Assembly: GCA_042701975.1 (NCBI GenBank)
Contig: CP170561.1
Coordinates: 496,001-560,000 of the forward strand
DNA length: 64,000 nt
Direction: 5' to 3'
DNA from: JAFALK01 sp042701975
GTDB lineage: Bacteria > Pseudomonadota > Gammaproteobacteria > Burkholderiales > Burkholderiaceae_C
The notes under the pieces were generated by a model that saw nothing but the letters and a program-made list of their open reading frames with translations, made no database searches and was not told where the DNA came from. Position numbers and translations under genes: made by a program. Below, piece by piece: positions 52,275 through 62,410 of this stretch (position 1 is the first letter of the stretch; each line of letters starts with the position of its first letter).

Positions 52275-53108
52275 TCAGGCCGCTTCGGCCATCGGCTCTT
52301 CCACCGTTTCCGGCCTGTGCGGCGCGGCCGGCTTGACCGCCTGGCGCGCCATCACCTCGCTCCAGTCGAGGATTTCCAGGCGGCCGTCGTGGTGCTCGAC
52401 GAGCGCCGTGAGGCTTTCCACCCAGTCGCCATCGTTGCAGTAGAGGATGCCGTCGATGTCGCGCATCTCGGCATGGTGGATGTGGCCGCAGACCACGCCG
52501 TCCACGCCGCGCTTCTTGGCCTCGCGGGCCACGGCTTCTTCAAAGTCGCAGATGAAGCTGACCGCGCGCTTGACCTTGAGCTTCAGGTACTTGGACAGGC
52601 TCCAGTACGGCAGGCCCATGCGGGCGCGGGCGCTGTTGAACCAGCGGTTGACTTTGAGCGTGAACTCATAGGCCTGATCGCCCAGGTAGGCGAGCCAGCG
52701 CGCGTGCTGGATGACGCCGTCGAAGAGGTCGCCATGGGTGATCCACAGGCGCTTGCCATCGGCCGTTTCGTGGATGAAGTCTTCCACCACGTCCACGCCG
52801 CCGAAGTTGTGTTCCACGTACTTGCGGGCGAACTCATCGTGGTTGCCGGGCACGAAGACCACGCGGCAACCCTTGCGTGCCTTGCGCAGGATCTTCTGCA
52901 CCACATCGTTGTGGGCCTGCGGCCAGTACCAGCTGCGACGCAGCTGCCAGCCGTCGATGATGTCGCCCACGAGGAAGAGCTGTTGGCACTCCACGTCGCG
53001 CAGGAAATCCAGCAGTGCTCCGGCCTGGCAGCCGGGCGTGCCCAGGTGCAGGTCAGAGATCCAGACGGTGCGAACGTCGAGCGATGTGCTGTGCAGGTCG
53101 GCTGTCAT
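52275..53108 (-). CDS. LpxH-like metallophosphoesterase
   Basis: The 277-residue protein has calcineurin-type motifs: ISDLHLG, GDIIDGW, GNHDE, THGDLFDG and GHIHHAEMRD. This set matches UDP-2,3-diacylglucosamine-diphosphatase-family enzymes, but the subgroup often pairs with membrane lipid genes and may act on another lipid phosphate. Its ATG overlaps the stop of the UPF0104 gene (53105-53108). Confidence 0.85.
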   Translation of the reverse strand: MTADLHSTSLDVRTVWISDLHLGTPGCQAGALLDFLRDVECQQLFLVGDIIDGWQLRRSWYWPQAHNDVVQKILRKARKGCRVVFVPGNHDEFARKYVEHNFGGVDVVEDFIHETADGKRLWITHGDLFDGVIQHARWLAYLGDQAYEFTLKVNRWFNSARARMGLPYWSLSKYLKLKVKRAVSFICDFEEAVAREAKKRGVDGVVCGHIHHAEMRDIDGILYCNDGDWVESLTALVEHHDGRLEILDWSEVMARQAVKPAAPHRPETVEEPMAEAA

Positions 53109-54016
53109 GGACCCACATATTCGCGCCCTGACATGACGAAGTCGTGAATCCAGCCGATCAGCCCCGCAAAGCAGGCGACAAGAAAGATGAACAGGTGGAC
53201 AACGAAGGCGGCAGCCGTCATCGCGGCGGCATCGAGGTCCCGTCCTACATCGAGCATCACCGTGCCCAGCATCGAGGCCTCGTAGGCGCCGAACTGCGCC
53301 GGCCCCTGCACGGGCATCCCGGCGGACAGCTCGCCGCCCAGGGCGCCACGCAGCGCCGTCAGCGCCGGCAGCTGGGTGAGCTGGGTCAGCAGCAGGGCGA
53401 CGACGCCGATCTTGAGGCTCCAGCTGATGAAGCAAAGCAGCCAGCCGATGTGGCCGGCGCGCGAACGGCGCAGCGCCTCGGCCAGCCGGGCGAGCTTGGG
53501 GTGCTGCGGCCGCCAGGCCTGCAGGCGCGGCTGCAGCAGCAGGAAGGCCGCCACCGCGGCCAGCAGCAAGCCCAGCGAGCCCGCGCCCGGCCACAGCAGC
53601 AGCACGGCCAGGGCCATCACGGTGGCGAAATCCTGCAGGCGAAGCGTGGCCAGGCTCAGCGCGGAATCGGTCAGGCCCGCGCCTGCGTGCCGCTTCATCA
53701 GCAGTGGAAAGGCCACCTCGCCGGCCCGCATCGGCAGCAGGTGCACGGCGGCGTTGTGCTGGACAGCAACGGCCAACATGGTGCGCAGCTTCAGGTCGCT
53801 GACGGTTCGCCATTCCAGCCACAACCGCGTGGCGCGAGCCAGGTAGCACAAGGTAAAGCCGGCCAGGCCCAACAGCCAGTAGCCCGCCGGAATCGTGGCC
53901 GCCTGGTGGAAGGCCTGAGGGATGCTTTCGCGCAGGCGCGGGCTGGCCGCCAGCACACCGCCGATCACGGCGGCCACGACCAGCGGTGCCAGCAGAGCCG
54001 TCCCTTTGCGCAACAT
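53105..54016 (-). CDS. UPF0104/LPG-synthase-like transmembrane protein
   Basis: The 303-residue protein has about eight membrane helices in the lysylphosphatidylglycerol-synthase transmembrane (flippase) arrangement, with LPMRAGEVAFPLLMKRH and a central PVQGPAQFGAYEASM motif. The soluble aminoacyl-transferase domain is absent, so lipid or glycolipid translocation is more likely than synthesis. An in-frame ATG at 54034 is an alternative. Coupled to the LpxH-like gene. Confidence 0.83.
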   Translation of the reverse strand: MLRKGTALLAPLVVAAVIGGVLAASPRLRESIPQAFHQAATIPAGYWLLGLAGFTLCYLARATRLWLEWRTVSDLKLRTMLAVAVQHNAAVHLLPMRAGEVAFPLLMKRHAGAGLTDSALSLATLRLQDFATVMALAVLLLWPGAGSLGLLLAAVAAFLLLQPRLQAWRPQHPKLARLAEALRRSRAGHIGWLLCFISWSLKIGVVALLLTQLTQLPALTALRGALGGELSAGMPVQGPAQFGAYEASMLGTVMLDVGRDLDAAAMTAAAFVVHLFIFLVACFAGLIGWIHDFVMSGREYVGP

Positions 54017-54065
54017 CCCGTCATGCTGACACATTTGCGCGTCGCCCCCATGACAATGGCTCGTC

Positions 54066-55172
54066 ATGAGCACCCCGAGCCTCGACCAACTGCGCCGCTA
54101 CGCCATCGCCCGCAGCCTCTTCAAGCCAACCACGTTGCCGGCGGCGATCAAGAAACTCGGCTTCGTGCAGGCCGACCCGATGCGCGCGCCGGCCCGTGCG
54201 CAGGACCTGATCCTGCGTCACCGCGTCAAGGACTACCGCGCAGGCGAGCTGGAAGCCCGCTACACGCGGCTGAAGATCGAGGAAGACTGCCTCGTCAACT
54301 ACGGCTTCCTGCCGCGCGAGACGATGCCGCTGCTGCACCCACGCACCGCCAAGCGCGCGTGGGATGCGCCCACGCGCCAGCAGGCCGATGCGCTGCTGGC
54401 CGCTGTGCGCGAACGCGGGCCGACAAACCCCAAACACCTGCTCGAAGAATTCGCCCATCACGGCCGGATGCCCGGCTACTGGGGCGGCGAGCTGAACGTG
54501 TCCACGCAGCTGCTCGACGGCCTGCACTACCGCAGCCAGCTGCGCGTCAAGCGCCGCGACTCCGGCACGCGCGTGTACGAATGCGTGGATCACCCCGAGC
54601 AGGACCAGAGCCCCGCAGCCCGCGCCGCGCGCGCCGATGCGCTGCTGGACATGATCGTGCAGCTCTACGCCCCGCTGCCGGCGGCCAGCCTCGGCTACCT
54701 GACCTCATTGCTGCGCCTGGGCGTACCCCACCTGCACGTGGAGACGCGCGCCGCTTTCAAACGTGCAAAGGCGCGCTATGCACATGCGCTGGTCGATGGC
54801 GTGACCTGGTACTGGCCGGCCGACGAGAACCCGCGCTCCGCCCGCTATCAACGCAACGAGCCCGACGAAAAGCTGCGCCTGCTCGCGCCCTTCGATCCCG
54901 TGGTCTGGGACCGCCGCCGCTTCGAGCTCTTCTGGGGCTGGGCCTACCGCTTCGAGGCCTACACGCCGGCAACGAAGCGCACGATGGGGCATTACGCGCT
55001 GCCACTGCTGTGGGGCGAAGAGATTCAGGGGTGGGCGAATCTGCGAGTGGAGAGGGGGCAGCTATTTTGCGAGACGGGGTTTGTGCAGGGGCGCAAGCTC
55101 AAGGGGGCAGCTTTCAAGGCGGCGCTTGAGGAAGAATTGGCCGCTGTGAAAACCTTCCTGGGCCTCGAATGA
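54066..55172 (+). CDS. YcaQ/AlkZ-like winged-helix DNA glycosylase
   Basis: The 368-residue protein belongs to the HTH_42 family. It carries the QxD catalytic-type motif (Gln35-Ala-Asp37 in FVQADP), the form found in E. coli YcaQ, which unhooks DNA interstrand crosslinks. ARAQDLILRHRVKDY and VWDRRRFELFWGWAYRFE are further family signatures. It is divergent from the UPF0104 gene and overlaps the DUF5329 gene by 4 bases. Confidence 0.85.
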   Translation: MSTPSLDQLRRYAIARSLFKPTTLPAAIKKLGFVQADPMRAPARAQDLILRHRVKDYRAGELEARYTRLKIEEDCLVNYGFLPRETMPLLHPRTAKRAWDAPTRQQADALLAAVRERGPTNPKHLLEEFAHHGRMPGYWGGELNVSTQLLDGLHYRSQLRVKRRDSGTRVYECVDHPEQDQSPAARAARADALLDMIVQLYAPLPAASLGYLTSLLRLGVPHLHVETRAAFKRAKARYAHALVDGVTWYWPADENPRSARYQRNEPDEKLRLLAPFDPVVWDRRRFELFWGWAYRFEAYTPATKRTMGHYALPLLWGEEIQGWANLRVERGQLFCETGFVQGRKLKGAAFKAALEEELAAVKTFLGLE

Positions 55173-55552
55173 ATCGACTTCTGCTTCTGTTCACCACGCT
55201 GGTCTGCTGGGCCAGTCTGTCCTGCGCCGCGCCGGCACCCGCCCCGGTGCGCGCAGAGATCGAAACGCTGCTCAACAAGCTCCAATCCTCCGGTTGCCAG
55301 TTCAACCGCAACGGCTCCTGGTACAGCGGCGCCGAGGCCAAGGACCATCTGCTGAAGAAGCTGGCCTACTTCGAGGACAAGGCCGAGGTGAAGAGCACCG
55401 AGCAGTTCATCGACCTCGCAGCGACGAAGAGCAGCATGTCAGGCAAGGCGTATCAGGTGAAGTGCGACGGCGAGCAGCCGGTGGACAGCCAGCGTTGGCT
55501 GACCGTGCAACTGACGGCGCTCAGAAGCGCTGCAAGCAAACCCAAGCCCTGA
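55169..55552 (+). CDS. DUF5329 secreted small protein
   Basis: The 127-residue protein has a signal peptide (about 1-20) and a DUF5329-type domain (EIETLLNKLQSSGCQFNRNG, two Cys). Function unknown; export suggests a periplasmic role. Its ATG overlaps the YcaQ-like stop (55169-55172). Confidence 0.78.
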   Translation: MNRLLLLFTTLVCWASLSCAAPAPAPVRAEIETLLNKLQSSGCQFNRNGSWYSGAEAKDHLLKKLAYFEDKAEVKSTEQFIDLAATKSSMSGKAYQVKCDGEQPVDSQRWLTVQLTALRSAASKPKP

Positions 55553-55564
55553 GGGTCCGGCGGC

Positions 55565-56317
55565 TCAGCGGGCGCTGAGCAGTTCATCCAGCATGGCCCG
55601 CGGATCCGCCATGAACTGGCGCGTGACCTGGTAGTGCTCGGTCTCCTCATAGGCCACGCGCTCCATCCCGCGGCTGGAGAACTGGTAGATCCACGCATCC
55701 GGATAGGCCATCAGGATCGGTGAATGCGTGGCAATGACGAATTGCGAGCGCATGCGCACGAGTTGGTCGATGCGCTTCAAGGCAGCCAGCTGGCGGCGCG
55801 GAGAGAGCGCAGCCTCAGGCTCGTCGAGCAGGTACAGGCCTTCCGCGCTGAAACGGTTCGTCAGCAAGGCCATGAACGATTCGCCATGCGACTGCTCGTG
55901 CAGCGAGCGGCCGCCGTAGGAATCGATGATGGGCGGGCCAAAGGCCGGCGCGTCGTCCAGTGCCTCGATCTCGGTCGCCAGGTTGAAATAGCTCTCGGCC
56001 CGCAGGAAGAAGCGCGTCTGTGGCCGCCGGTAGCCCTTGGCCACGCGCAGGCATTCATGCAACTCCGAATGCGAGCTGCGCGTGCTGAAGCGAAAGTTGT
56101 CGGTGCCGCCCTCGGCGTTCATGCCGAGCGAAACCGCGATCGCCTCCAGCAGGGTGGACTTGCCTGAGCCGTTCTCGCCGACGAAGAAGGTGACCTTCGA
56201 ATGCGGCTCGAAGGACTCCAGCCCGCGCACGCTGGGCAGGTTGAACGGGTAGGCGTCGAACGAAGCCACCTTGTCCCGCAGCAGCGTGATGCGCTGGACA
56301 AAGTGCTTCTCCAACAT
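55565..56317 (-). CDS. AAA-family (ABC/RecF-like) ATPase
   Basis: This 250-residue protein has Walker A GENGSGKST near residue 47, a signature-like HGESFMALL, Walker B LYLLDEPEAALS near 165 and a switch His in FVIATHSPILMA. It lacks a coiled coil or a second domain, so it is the compact AAA_21 type. These proteins recur in toxin or defence loci but also as orphans; no nuclease partner lies beside it. It ends 12 bp from the DUF5329 stop. Confidence 0.85.
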   Translation of the reverse strand: MLEKHFVQRITLLRDKVASFDAYPFNLPSVRGLESFEPHSKVTFFVGENGSGKSTLLEAIAVSLGMNAEGGTDNFRFSTRSSHSELHECLRVAKGYRRPQTRFFLRAESYFNLATEIEALDDAPAFGPPIIDSYGGRSLHEQSHGESFMALLTNRFSAEGLYLLDEPEAALSPRRQLAALKRIDQLVRMRSQFVIATHSPILMAYPDAWIYQFSSRGMERVAYEETEHYQVTRQFMADPRAMLDELLSAR

Positions 56318-56344
56318 GCTTTGCTCGCTCGGCCCGTCGATGGC

Positions 56345-58213
56345 TCAGTTGGGCTTGCCGCCCTGCTTGGCGATCCACTCGCTGACGTTCTGCTCCAGCA
56401 GATCCATCGGCAGCGCACCGTTCTTCAGCACGACGTCGTGGTACGCGCGCAGATCGAACTTCGAGCCCAGCGCCTTGCGGGCTCGCTCGCGCAGCTCGAC
56501 GATCTTCATCATGCCGACCTTGTACGCCGTGGCCTGGCCGGGCCAGACGATGTAGCGGTTGGTCTCGGTGAAGTTGTCGCGGTCGGAACCCGCCGTGTTG
56601 GCATGGAAATAGTCCAGCACCTGCTGGCGCGTCCAGTGCTTGGCATGGATGCCGGTGTCCACCACGAGGCGCACCGCGCGCAGCAGCTCGTCGGAGAGGC
56701 GGCCGAAGTCCTGGTAGGGATCCTTGTAGAAGCCGAAGTCCTTGGGGAAGGCTTCCGCGTACAGCGCCCAGCCTTCGTCAAAGGCCGTGAAGCCGCCGAA
56801 ACGGCGGAACTTCGGGATGCCCTGCAGTTCCTGCGCGATGGCGATTTGCATGTGGTGGCCCGGGATGGCCTCGTGGTGAGCGAGCGTCTCCATTTCCCAG
56901 ATCGGCAGCGCGTGCATGTCCAGCGTGTTGACGTAGTAGGCGCCGGGGCGCTTGCCGTCGGCCGAAGGCGGCTCGTAGAAGGCGCTGGCCGAGCCGGCCT
57001 CGCGGAAGGGCTCGACCTTCTTCACGACCAGCGGCGCCTTGGGCAGCACGCCGAAGAACTCTGGCAGGCGCGCGCGCATCTCGTCGATCATCTTCGTGGC
57101 CGCGGCGATGTAGGCCGCCTTGCCTTCCTCGGTCTGCGGATAGACGAACTGCGGGTCGTCGCGCATGAAGGCGAGGAAGGCGGGCAGATCGCCCTTGAAG
57201 CCGGTGCGCTCCTTGATGGCTTCCATCTCGCGGTGGATGCGGGCCACTTCGCGCAGGCCGAGTTCATGGATCTCGTCAGCGCTCATCTTCGTCGTGGTGG
57301 ACGAACGCAGCATGTAGTTGTAGTAGTCGCGGCCCTCGGGCAGCTTCCACACGCCGTCGTCTTCCGTGGCGAGCTTCTGCTGGTCCTCGAACATCGCGAT
57401 CAGGCCTGCATAGGCCGGCTTGACCGAATCGAGCAACGCAGCGCGGCCGTCATCGAGCAGCTTCTTCTTGGCCGCAGGCTTGAGCGTCTTGAGCGCTTCC
57501 ACCTTGGCTTGGAAGTCCGCCCACAGCGCGCTCTTGCCCTCGCCGCCAAAGGGTTCGCCGGTCACGACCTGCTTGGCCGCATCGATCATCAGCGGATACA
57601 CGAACTTGGGCGGCATCACGCCGATCTTCTGGCTCTCGCGCGATTGCGTCGTCAGCTGACCGAAGAGCTTAGGAAAGCCGCGCAGCCGGGCGATGTAGGC
57701 GCGCGCGTCGGCCTCGTTGTCGACCGGATGGAAGTTGATCAAAAAGGCCGGCGCATCGGCGTGCAGGCCCGACATCTGCGAGAACACATAGCGGTGGCGG
57801 CGCCACTTGTAGCCCTCGATCTCCTTCTCGGACTGCTCGACGAAGAGGCGGTAGCTCAGCTTGGTCTGCTCATCGAGCTTGGTGTAGTCGAAGCTGCTCT
57901 TGAGCTCGGAGAGATGCTGGATGGTGCGGCCGAGCTCTTCCAGGCGATGCGCCTCGGAGTAGTCGTCCCACTTGTCCATGTTCTTCTTCAGCCCCAGATA
58001 GCCCGAGGCCATGGGGCTGCGGGCCACGTCTTCGTCGAACAGGCGCTCGAAGAAGACGTTGGCCTTGGCGGATTCATCGGCTGAAGGCGAAGCCTTGGCG
58101 GTGGTCGCGGGCTTGGCGGCATGAGGCTTGGCAGCCGGCGCGGCGGGAGCCGCACCGAAGGCAGCCAAGAGGGCCAGGACGAGCGCGGCGCGCTGGAAAA
58201 TGCGAGAAGACAT
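56345..58213 (-). CDS. DUF885 secreted zinc metallopeptidase
   Basis: The 622-residue protein has a signal peptide (about 1-25) and an Ala/Lys/Pro linker. The body is all-helical with HHEAIPGHHMQ near residue 442, the HExxH-like zinc motif of DUF885 dipeptidase/carboxypeptidase-type enzymes. FDEGWALYAE supplies the third ligand region. Start MSSRIF at 58213 has AAGGAA upstream; an in-frame extension to 58351 would cross the ahcY riboswitch and is rejected. Confidence 0.88.
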   Translation of the reverse strand: MSSRIFQRAALVLALLAAFGAAPAAPAAKPHAAKPATTAKASPSADESAKANVFFERLFDEDVARSPMASGYLGLKKNMDKWDDYSEAHRLEELGRTIQHLSELKSSFDYTKLDEQTKLSYRLFVEQSEKEIEGYKWRRHRYVFSQMSGLHADAPAFLINFHPVDNEADARAYIARLRGFPKLFGQLTTQSRESQKIGVMPPKFVYPLMIDAAKQVVTGEPFGGEGKSALWADFQAKVEALKTLKPAAKKKLLDDGRAALLDSVKPAYAGLIAMFEDQQKLATEDDGVWKLPEGRDYYNYMLRSSTTTKMSADEIHELGLREVARIHREMEAIKERTGFKGDLPAFLAFMRDDPQFVYPQTEEGKAAYIAAATKMIDEMRARLPEFFGVLPKAPLVVKKVEPFREAGSASAFYEPPSADGKRPGAYYVNTLDMHALPIWEMETLAHHEAIPGHHMQIAIAQELQGIPKFRRFGGFTAFDEGWALYAEAFPKDFGFYKDPYQDFGRLSDELLRAVRLVVDTGIHAKHWTRQQVLDYFHANTAGSDRDNFTETNRYIVWPGQATAYKVGMMKIVELRERARKALGSKFDLRAYHDVVLKNGALPMDLLEQNVSEWIAKQGGKPN

Positions 58214-58282
58214 GAGGAGGAATTCCTTTCTGCCGCCATTGTGAAACGCCGGCGGCGCCTGGACCCTCCTGTACACTCCGGG

Positions 58283-58352
58283 TTTTTCCGAGGAGCGTTG
58301 CAACCTCATCAGAGGCCAGGCTCGGAAAGTCTTCAATGCAACCGCGCTCACC
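58283..58352 (+). promoter_or_regulatory. S-adenosylhomocysteine (SAH) riboswitch
   Basis: UUCCGAGGAGCGUUGCAAC (58286 onward) and CCAGGCUCGGAAA (58317 onward) form P1 and its flank. AUGCAACCGCGCUCACC (58336-58352) supplies the conserved 3' strand, with GAGCG pairing to CGCUC and GUUGC to GCAAC. This is the known SAH aptamer layout; high SAH would raise ahcY expression. It lies 75 bp upstream of the ahcY ATG, with a TACACT -10-like element at 58272. Confidence 0.92.
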
Positions 58353-58426
58353 CCGCCATGTCAGCCGTGGGTGATCGTTATGTCTCCACGCCTTTTCATG
58401 GCGGCTTCCAGTTGAAAGGAACGCCC

Positions 58427-59836
<1,410 letters not shown>

Positions 59837-59848
59837 TCGGAACCCACC

Positions 59849-60583
59849 GTGCGCGCTGATCAGCTGCTTCTCTCCCACGGCCTGGCGCCCACACGCTCGG
59901 CCGCCCAGCGGCTGATCGACGCCGGTGCGGCGCAGTGGGAATCGCCAGCCAAGGGCTGGGTCGTCGTCCGCAAATGCGGCGAGGACCTGCCCGAGGGCAC
60001 GGCCATGCGCATCACCGACGACGCCGAGCTGCGCTATGTCTCGCGCGGCGGTCTCAAGCTCGAAGGCGCGCTGGCCAAGACCGGCGTCACGGTGGCGGGC
60101 CTCTCGGCGCTGGACATGGGCCAGAGCGCGGGCGGCTTCACCGACGTGCTGCTCAAGGCTGGCGCCACGCACGTGACCGGCATCGACGTCGGCCACGGGC
60201 AGCTGCACGAAACCTTGAAGGCCGACCCACGCGTGACTGCGATCGAAGGCATGCACGTGCGCGACTATGTGCCGGCCGAGCCCTTCGACCTGGTCGTCGG
60301 CGACCTGAGCTTCATCTCGATGATCGGCACGGTCAAGCATCTGGCCGACTGGCTCAAACCGCAAGGCCAGGCGCTGCTGCTGGTGAAGCCGCAGTTCGAG
60401 CTGGGCCCGAAGGCGCTGAACAAGAACGGCATCGTCAAGGATCGCGCGCAGTACGCCTTGGTCAAGGAACAGGCCGTGGCTGCGGCAGAAAAGCGCGAAC
60501 TCGTTGTCAAGGGCTGGTTCGAAAGCCCGGTCTCCGGCGGCGACGGCAATACCGAATTTTTCCTCTGGATCCAGAAACCATGA
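59849..60583 (+). CDS. TlyA-family rRNA methyltransferase
   Basis: The 244-residue protein has an N-terminal S4 RNA-binding domain (MRADQLLLSHGLAPTRSAAQ) and an FtsJ-like methyltransferase (LDMGQSAGGFTDVLL; DLSFISM; KPQFELG). TlyA methylates 2'-O positions of 16S/23S rRNA and affects capreomycin sensitivity in some bacteria. It starts at GTG 12 bp after ahcY. The stop overlaps the metF ATG. Confidence 0.9.
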   Translation: MRADQLLLSHGLAPTRSAAQRLIDAGAAQWESPAKGWVVVRKCGEDLPEGTAMRITDDAELRYVSRGGLKLEGALAKTGVTVAGLSALDMGQSAGGFTDVLLKAGATHVTGIDVGHGQLHETLKADPRVTAIEGMHVRDYVPAEPFDLVVGDLSFISMIGTVKHLADWLKPQGQALLLVKPQFELGPKALNKNGIVKDRAQYALVKEQAVAAAEKRELVVKGWFESPVSGGDGNTEFFLWIQKP

Positions 60584-61419
60584 CGACCCCGGTCAGCTTT
60601 GAATTCTTCCCGCCCAACACGCCCGTGGGCGCCGAGAAGCTCAAGACCGTCGTGCAGGAGCTGGGCACGCTCTCGCCGCAGTACTTCAGCGTGACCTATG
60701 GCGCCGGCGGCGCCACGCGCGACAAGACGCTGGCCGCCGTGCAGGACATCGCCGCCAGCGGCTTCGAGGCCGCGCCGCATCTCTCGTGCATCGGCTCCAC
60801 GCGCGAAGGCATCGCCGAGATCCTGGCAACCTACCGCGCGCAGAACATCCATCGCGTCGTCGCGCTGCGCGGCGACCTGCCCAGCGGCACCGCCACGGCT
60901 GGCGAATTCCGTTACGCGTCGGAGCTGGTGTCCTTCATTCGCGAAACCCAAGGCGCCGATTGGCACATCGAAGTGGCGGCGTACCCCGAGTACCACCCGC
61001 AACAGCGCTACGCCGCCAAGGACCTGCGCCACTTCGCAGACAAGATGAACGCCGGCGCTTCCGGTGCGATCACGCAGTTCTTCTTCAACCCGGACGCTTA
61101 CTTCCACTTCGTCGATGAAGCTCGCAAGCTGGGCGTCACGCAGCCGATCGTGCCGGGCATCATGCCCTTTCACAACTTCGCGCGCATCGCGCAGTTCGCG
61201 GCGCGCGACGGCATCGAGGTTCCGCGCTGGGTGGCGCTGAAGATGGAAGGCTATATGGACGATGCCCCGTCGATCCGCGCCTTCGGCCTGGACGTGATCA
61301 CGCAGCTGTGCGAGCGCCTGATCGAACGCGGCGTGCCCGCCCTGCACTTCTATACGCTGAACCAGTCGGCGCTGACGCTGGAGATCTGCAAACGCCTGGG
61401 GTTTTCACTCAGCCGTTGA
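60580..61419 (+). CDS. metF: Methylenetetrahydrofolate reductase
   Basis: The 279-residue FAD enzyme supplies 5-methyl-THF for homocysteine remethylation, completing the methyl cycle with ahcY. Signatures are SFEFFPPNTP, VTYGAGG, ALRGDLP and QFFFNPDAYF. ATGA overlap with the tlyA-like gene (60580-60583). With the upstream riboswitch, the operon as a whole may respond to SAH. Confidence 0.96.
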   Translation: MTTPVSFEFFPPNTPVGAEKLKTVVQELGTLSPQYFSVTYGAGGATRDKTLAAVQDIAASGFEAAPHLSCIGSTREGIAEILATYRAQNIHRVVALRGDLPSGTATAGEFRYASELVSFIRETQGADWHIEVAAYPEYHPQQRYAAKDLRHFADKMNAGASGAITQFFFNPDAYFHFVDEARKLGVTQPIVPGIMPFHNFARIAQFAARDGIEVPRWVALKMEGYMDDAPSIRAFGLDVITQLCERLIERGVPALHFYTLNQSALTLEICKRLGFSLSR

Positions 61420-61514
61420 ACCCGATTCGGGCGCGCGCAGCCCGCTGTCACTGAACTGCCATGTTGGGCCCCTAGCCTCCTCGGACTGCACTGCCGCATG
61501 TCCGAGAGGCTTCC

Positions 61515-62408
61515 ATGATCCACAGCGACGCTGAACTGATCCGCCGCATCCACGCCGACCTGGCCGATAGCTACGACGAAGAGTACGAGCTCGAGCTCGA
61601 TGACCGGCTCGGCACCGATGCCAACAACGGCGCCGAGCCGCCACGCGAAGGCTATTTCCGCGAGCTCTTCCGCCTGCAGGGCGAACTCGTCAAGCTGCAG
61701 GACTGGGTGCAGCACACCAAGCACAAGGTCGTGATCATCTTCGAAGGCCGCGACGCCGCCGGCAAGGGCGGCGTCATCAAGCGCATCACGCAACGGCTGA
61801 ATCCGCGCGTCTGCCGCGTGGCCGCCCTGCCCGCGCCCAACGACCGCGAGCGCACGCAGTGGTACTTCCAGCGCTATGTCTCGCACCTGCCCGCCGGCGG
61901 CGAGATCGTGCTGTTCGACCGCAGCTGGTACAACCGCGCCGGCGTCGAACGCGTGATGGGCTTTTGCAACGACGACGAGTACGAGGAGTTCTTCCGCTCC
62001 GTGCCTGAGTTCGAAAAGATGCTGGTGCGCTCCGGCGTCCAGGTCGTCAAGTACTGGTTCTCCATCAGCGACGAAGAGCAGCACCTGCGCTTCCTCGGGC
62101 GCATCCACGATCCGCTCAAGCAATGGAAGCTGAGCCCGATGGACCTGGAATCGCGCCGCCGCTGGGAGGACTACACCCGCGCCAAGGAGCTGATGCTTGA
62201 GCGCACCCACATCCCCGAAGCGCCCTGGTGGGTCGTGCAGGCCGACGACAAGAAGAAGGCGCGGCTCAACTGCATCCATCACCTCTTGAGCCAGATGCCG
62301 TACCAGGCCACCGAGCATGCGCCCATCGAGCTGCCGCAACGCGAGCGGCACGAGGACTACGTTCGCCTGCCCGTCCCTCAACAGATCGTTGTACCGGAGA
62401 TCTACTGA
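61515..62408 (+). CDS. ppk2: Polyphosphate kinase 2
   Basis: The 297-residue protein has Walker A-type EGRDAAGKGGVIKRI near residue 79, Walker B LFDRSWYNRAGVERVMGF near 137 and a RxxxR lid region, the single-domain PPK2 fold. It transfers phosphate between polyphosphate and nucleoside diphosphates. The first 40 residues are an acidic extension. It precedes a PiT transporter by 2 bp, so the two probably act together in phosphate storage. Confidence 0.93.
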   Translation: MIHSDAELIRRIHADLADSYDEEYELELDDRLGTDANNGAEPPREGYFRELFRLQGELVKLQDWVQHTKHKVVIIFEGRDAAGKGGVIKRITQRLNPRVCRVAALPAPNDRERTQWYFQRYVSHLPAGGEIVLFDRSWYNRAGVERVMGFCNDDEYEEFFRSVPEFEKMLVRSGVQVVKYWFSISDEEQHLRFLGRIHDPLKQWKLSPMDLESRRRWEDYTRAKELMLERTHIPEAPWWVVQADDKKKARLNCIHHLLSQMPYQATEHAPIELPQRERHEDYVRLPVPQQIVVPEIY

Positions 62409-62410
62409 CC

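Noticed and set aside
55565..56317. AAA ATPase as part of a defence system
   Set aside because: It has no nuclease, reverse transcriptase or toxin partner; neighbours are a DUF5329 protein and a DUF885 peptidase. The fold alone is not enough.
61420..61514. Terminator or promoter between metF and ppk2
   Set aside because: CCGATTCGG is a short dyad without a T-run, and no clear -35/-10 pair could be identified.
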